NCBI GenBank assembly: GCA_002779665.1
Contig: PEVZ01000038.1
Span: 1 to 10,751, forward strand
Source: Candidatus Roizmanbacteria bacterium CG06_land_8_20_14_3_00_34_14
GTDB lineage: Bacteria > Patescibacteriota > Microgenomatia > UBA1406 > GWC2-37-13
Direction: 5' to 3'
Length of the DNA: 10,751 bases
Of the stretch, positions 10,408 to 10,751 are shown in pieces. A model generated the notes under the pieces. The model was given only the letters and a program-made list of their open reading frames with translations. It was not told where the DNA came from and did not search any database. Both the position numbers and the translations under genes were made by a program. Each line of letters begins with the position of its first letter. Position 1 is the first letter of the stretch.

Positions 10408-10751
10408 TTAATCGTCGAGTGTCGAAGTGTCTCCGACGGGTTGACCGAGTTCTTTGGCCTTTAAAACTCTTCTCATAATTTTTCCTGATCTAGTTTTGGG
10501 AAGTTTATCAACAAACTCAATTTCATCAGGGGTGGCGATCGGTCCTATCGATTTGCGGACGGTTTGGACCAATTCGGCCTTCAATTCGTCCGATGGTATT
10601 ACTCCTTGTTTAAGAATAATAAAAGCTTTAATTGATTCACCTTTCACTTCGTGAGGTTTACCGATGACGGCCGCTTCGGCGACTTTTGGATTTGAAACAA
10701 AAGCCGATTCAAGTTCGGCTGATCCAAGTCGATGACCGGAAACCTTGATAA
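10408..10751 (-). CDS. acs: acetyl-CoA synthetase (AMP-forming), C-terminal end, partial
   Basis: The open frame runs in from the right edge (5' end outside the window) and ends at TAA 10410-10408. The visible 114 codons encode the mobile C-terminal domain of AMP-forming acetyl-CoA synthetase: [53 protein letters not shown], and [11 protein letters not shown] near the end. The Lys of RSGKIMRR is the catalytic residue that acetylation switches off in characterised enzymes. The end, GDTSTLDD, is typical. The enzyme activates acetate to acetyl-CoA through acetyl-AMP. Propionyl-CoA synthetases are close relatives, but the GDTSTL tail favours Acs. Confidence 0.9.
   Translation of the reverse strand, partial: IKVSGHRLGSAELESAFVSNPKVAEAAVIGKPHEVKGESIKAFIILKQGVIPSDELKAELVQTVRKSIGPIATPDEIEFVDKLPKTRSGKIMRRVLKAKELGQPVGDTSTLDD

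Noticed and set aside
1-10751. tRNA, rRNA, riboswitch, integrase or transposase genes
   Set aside because: I looked for tRNA-like cloverleafs in the gaps and for recombinase motifs in the translated frames and saw none; the gaps are short and AT-rich.

Overview
The window is AT-rich bacterial DNA with compact gene spacing, sigma70-like TTGACA/TATAAT boxes and almost no Shine-Dalgarno sites. At least four genes have a -10 box ending only 6-7 nt before the ATG, which suggests leaderless transcripts. Together with repeat-riddled housekeeping genes, this points to a Candidate Phyla Radiation bacterium, probably Microgenomates-like. That placement is inference from style and protein families, not from a marker gene.

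Layout. 1-69: possible tail of a gene entering from the left (+). 180-836 (-): cytidylate-kinase-like P-loop protein. 1015-1566 (+): HEPN ribonuclease-like protein with an R-N-x3-H motif resembling the RnlA toxin domain. 1563-2534 (-): Fic (AMPylation) protein fused to a MerR-type DNA-binding domain, whose start must be moved from a TTG at 2570 to the ATG at 2534 because the TTG is part of a perfect -35 box. 2708-5323 (+): P2A-type Ca2+-transporting ATPase. 5333-7447 (-): full-length transketolase. 7482-8914 (-): PAS-GAF-GGDEF diguanylate cyclase split by a -1 frameshift at an A7 run. 9097-9819 (+): AbrB/VapC toxin-antitoxin operon. 9810-10359 (-): Phd/RelE-type toxin-antitoxin operon, tail to tail with the previous one. 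10408-10751 (-): C-terminus of acetyl-CoA synthetase, running off the window.

The most unusual feature is that the two large housekeeping enzymes are loaded with in-frame repeat elements. The ATPase has three: a GTAGGGGCG composite palindrome, a double AAGGTC palindrome, and an inverted array of 10-nt units. The transketolase has five: a CGAA-heptad inverted repeat, a 9-nt KV array, an inverted array of 10-nt units, a perfect 28-bp palindrome, and a long C-poor/G-poor hairpin. Most are palindromic. All keep the reading frame and all lie away from catalytic motifs, like the protein-embedded palindromic elements known from Rickettsia.

The genes form no single pathway. Transketolase and acetyl-CoA synthetase are central carbon metabolism and the ATPase is ion transport. 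The split cyclase would be c-di-GMP signalling. The rest is a cluster of growth-control or defence-type proteins (HEPN, Fic-MerR and two toxin-antitoxin pairs) placed between them. No tRNA, rRNA, CRISPR array, transposase or convincing intrinsic terminator was seen, and no intergenic stretch exceeds 300 bases.
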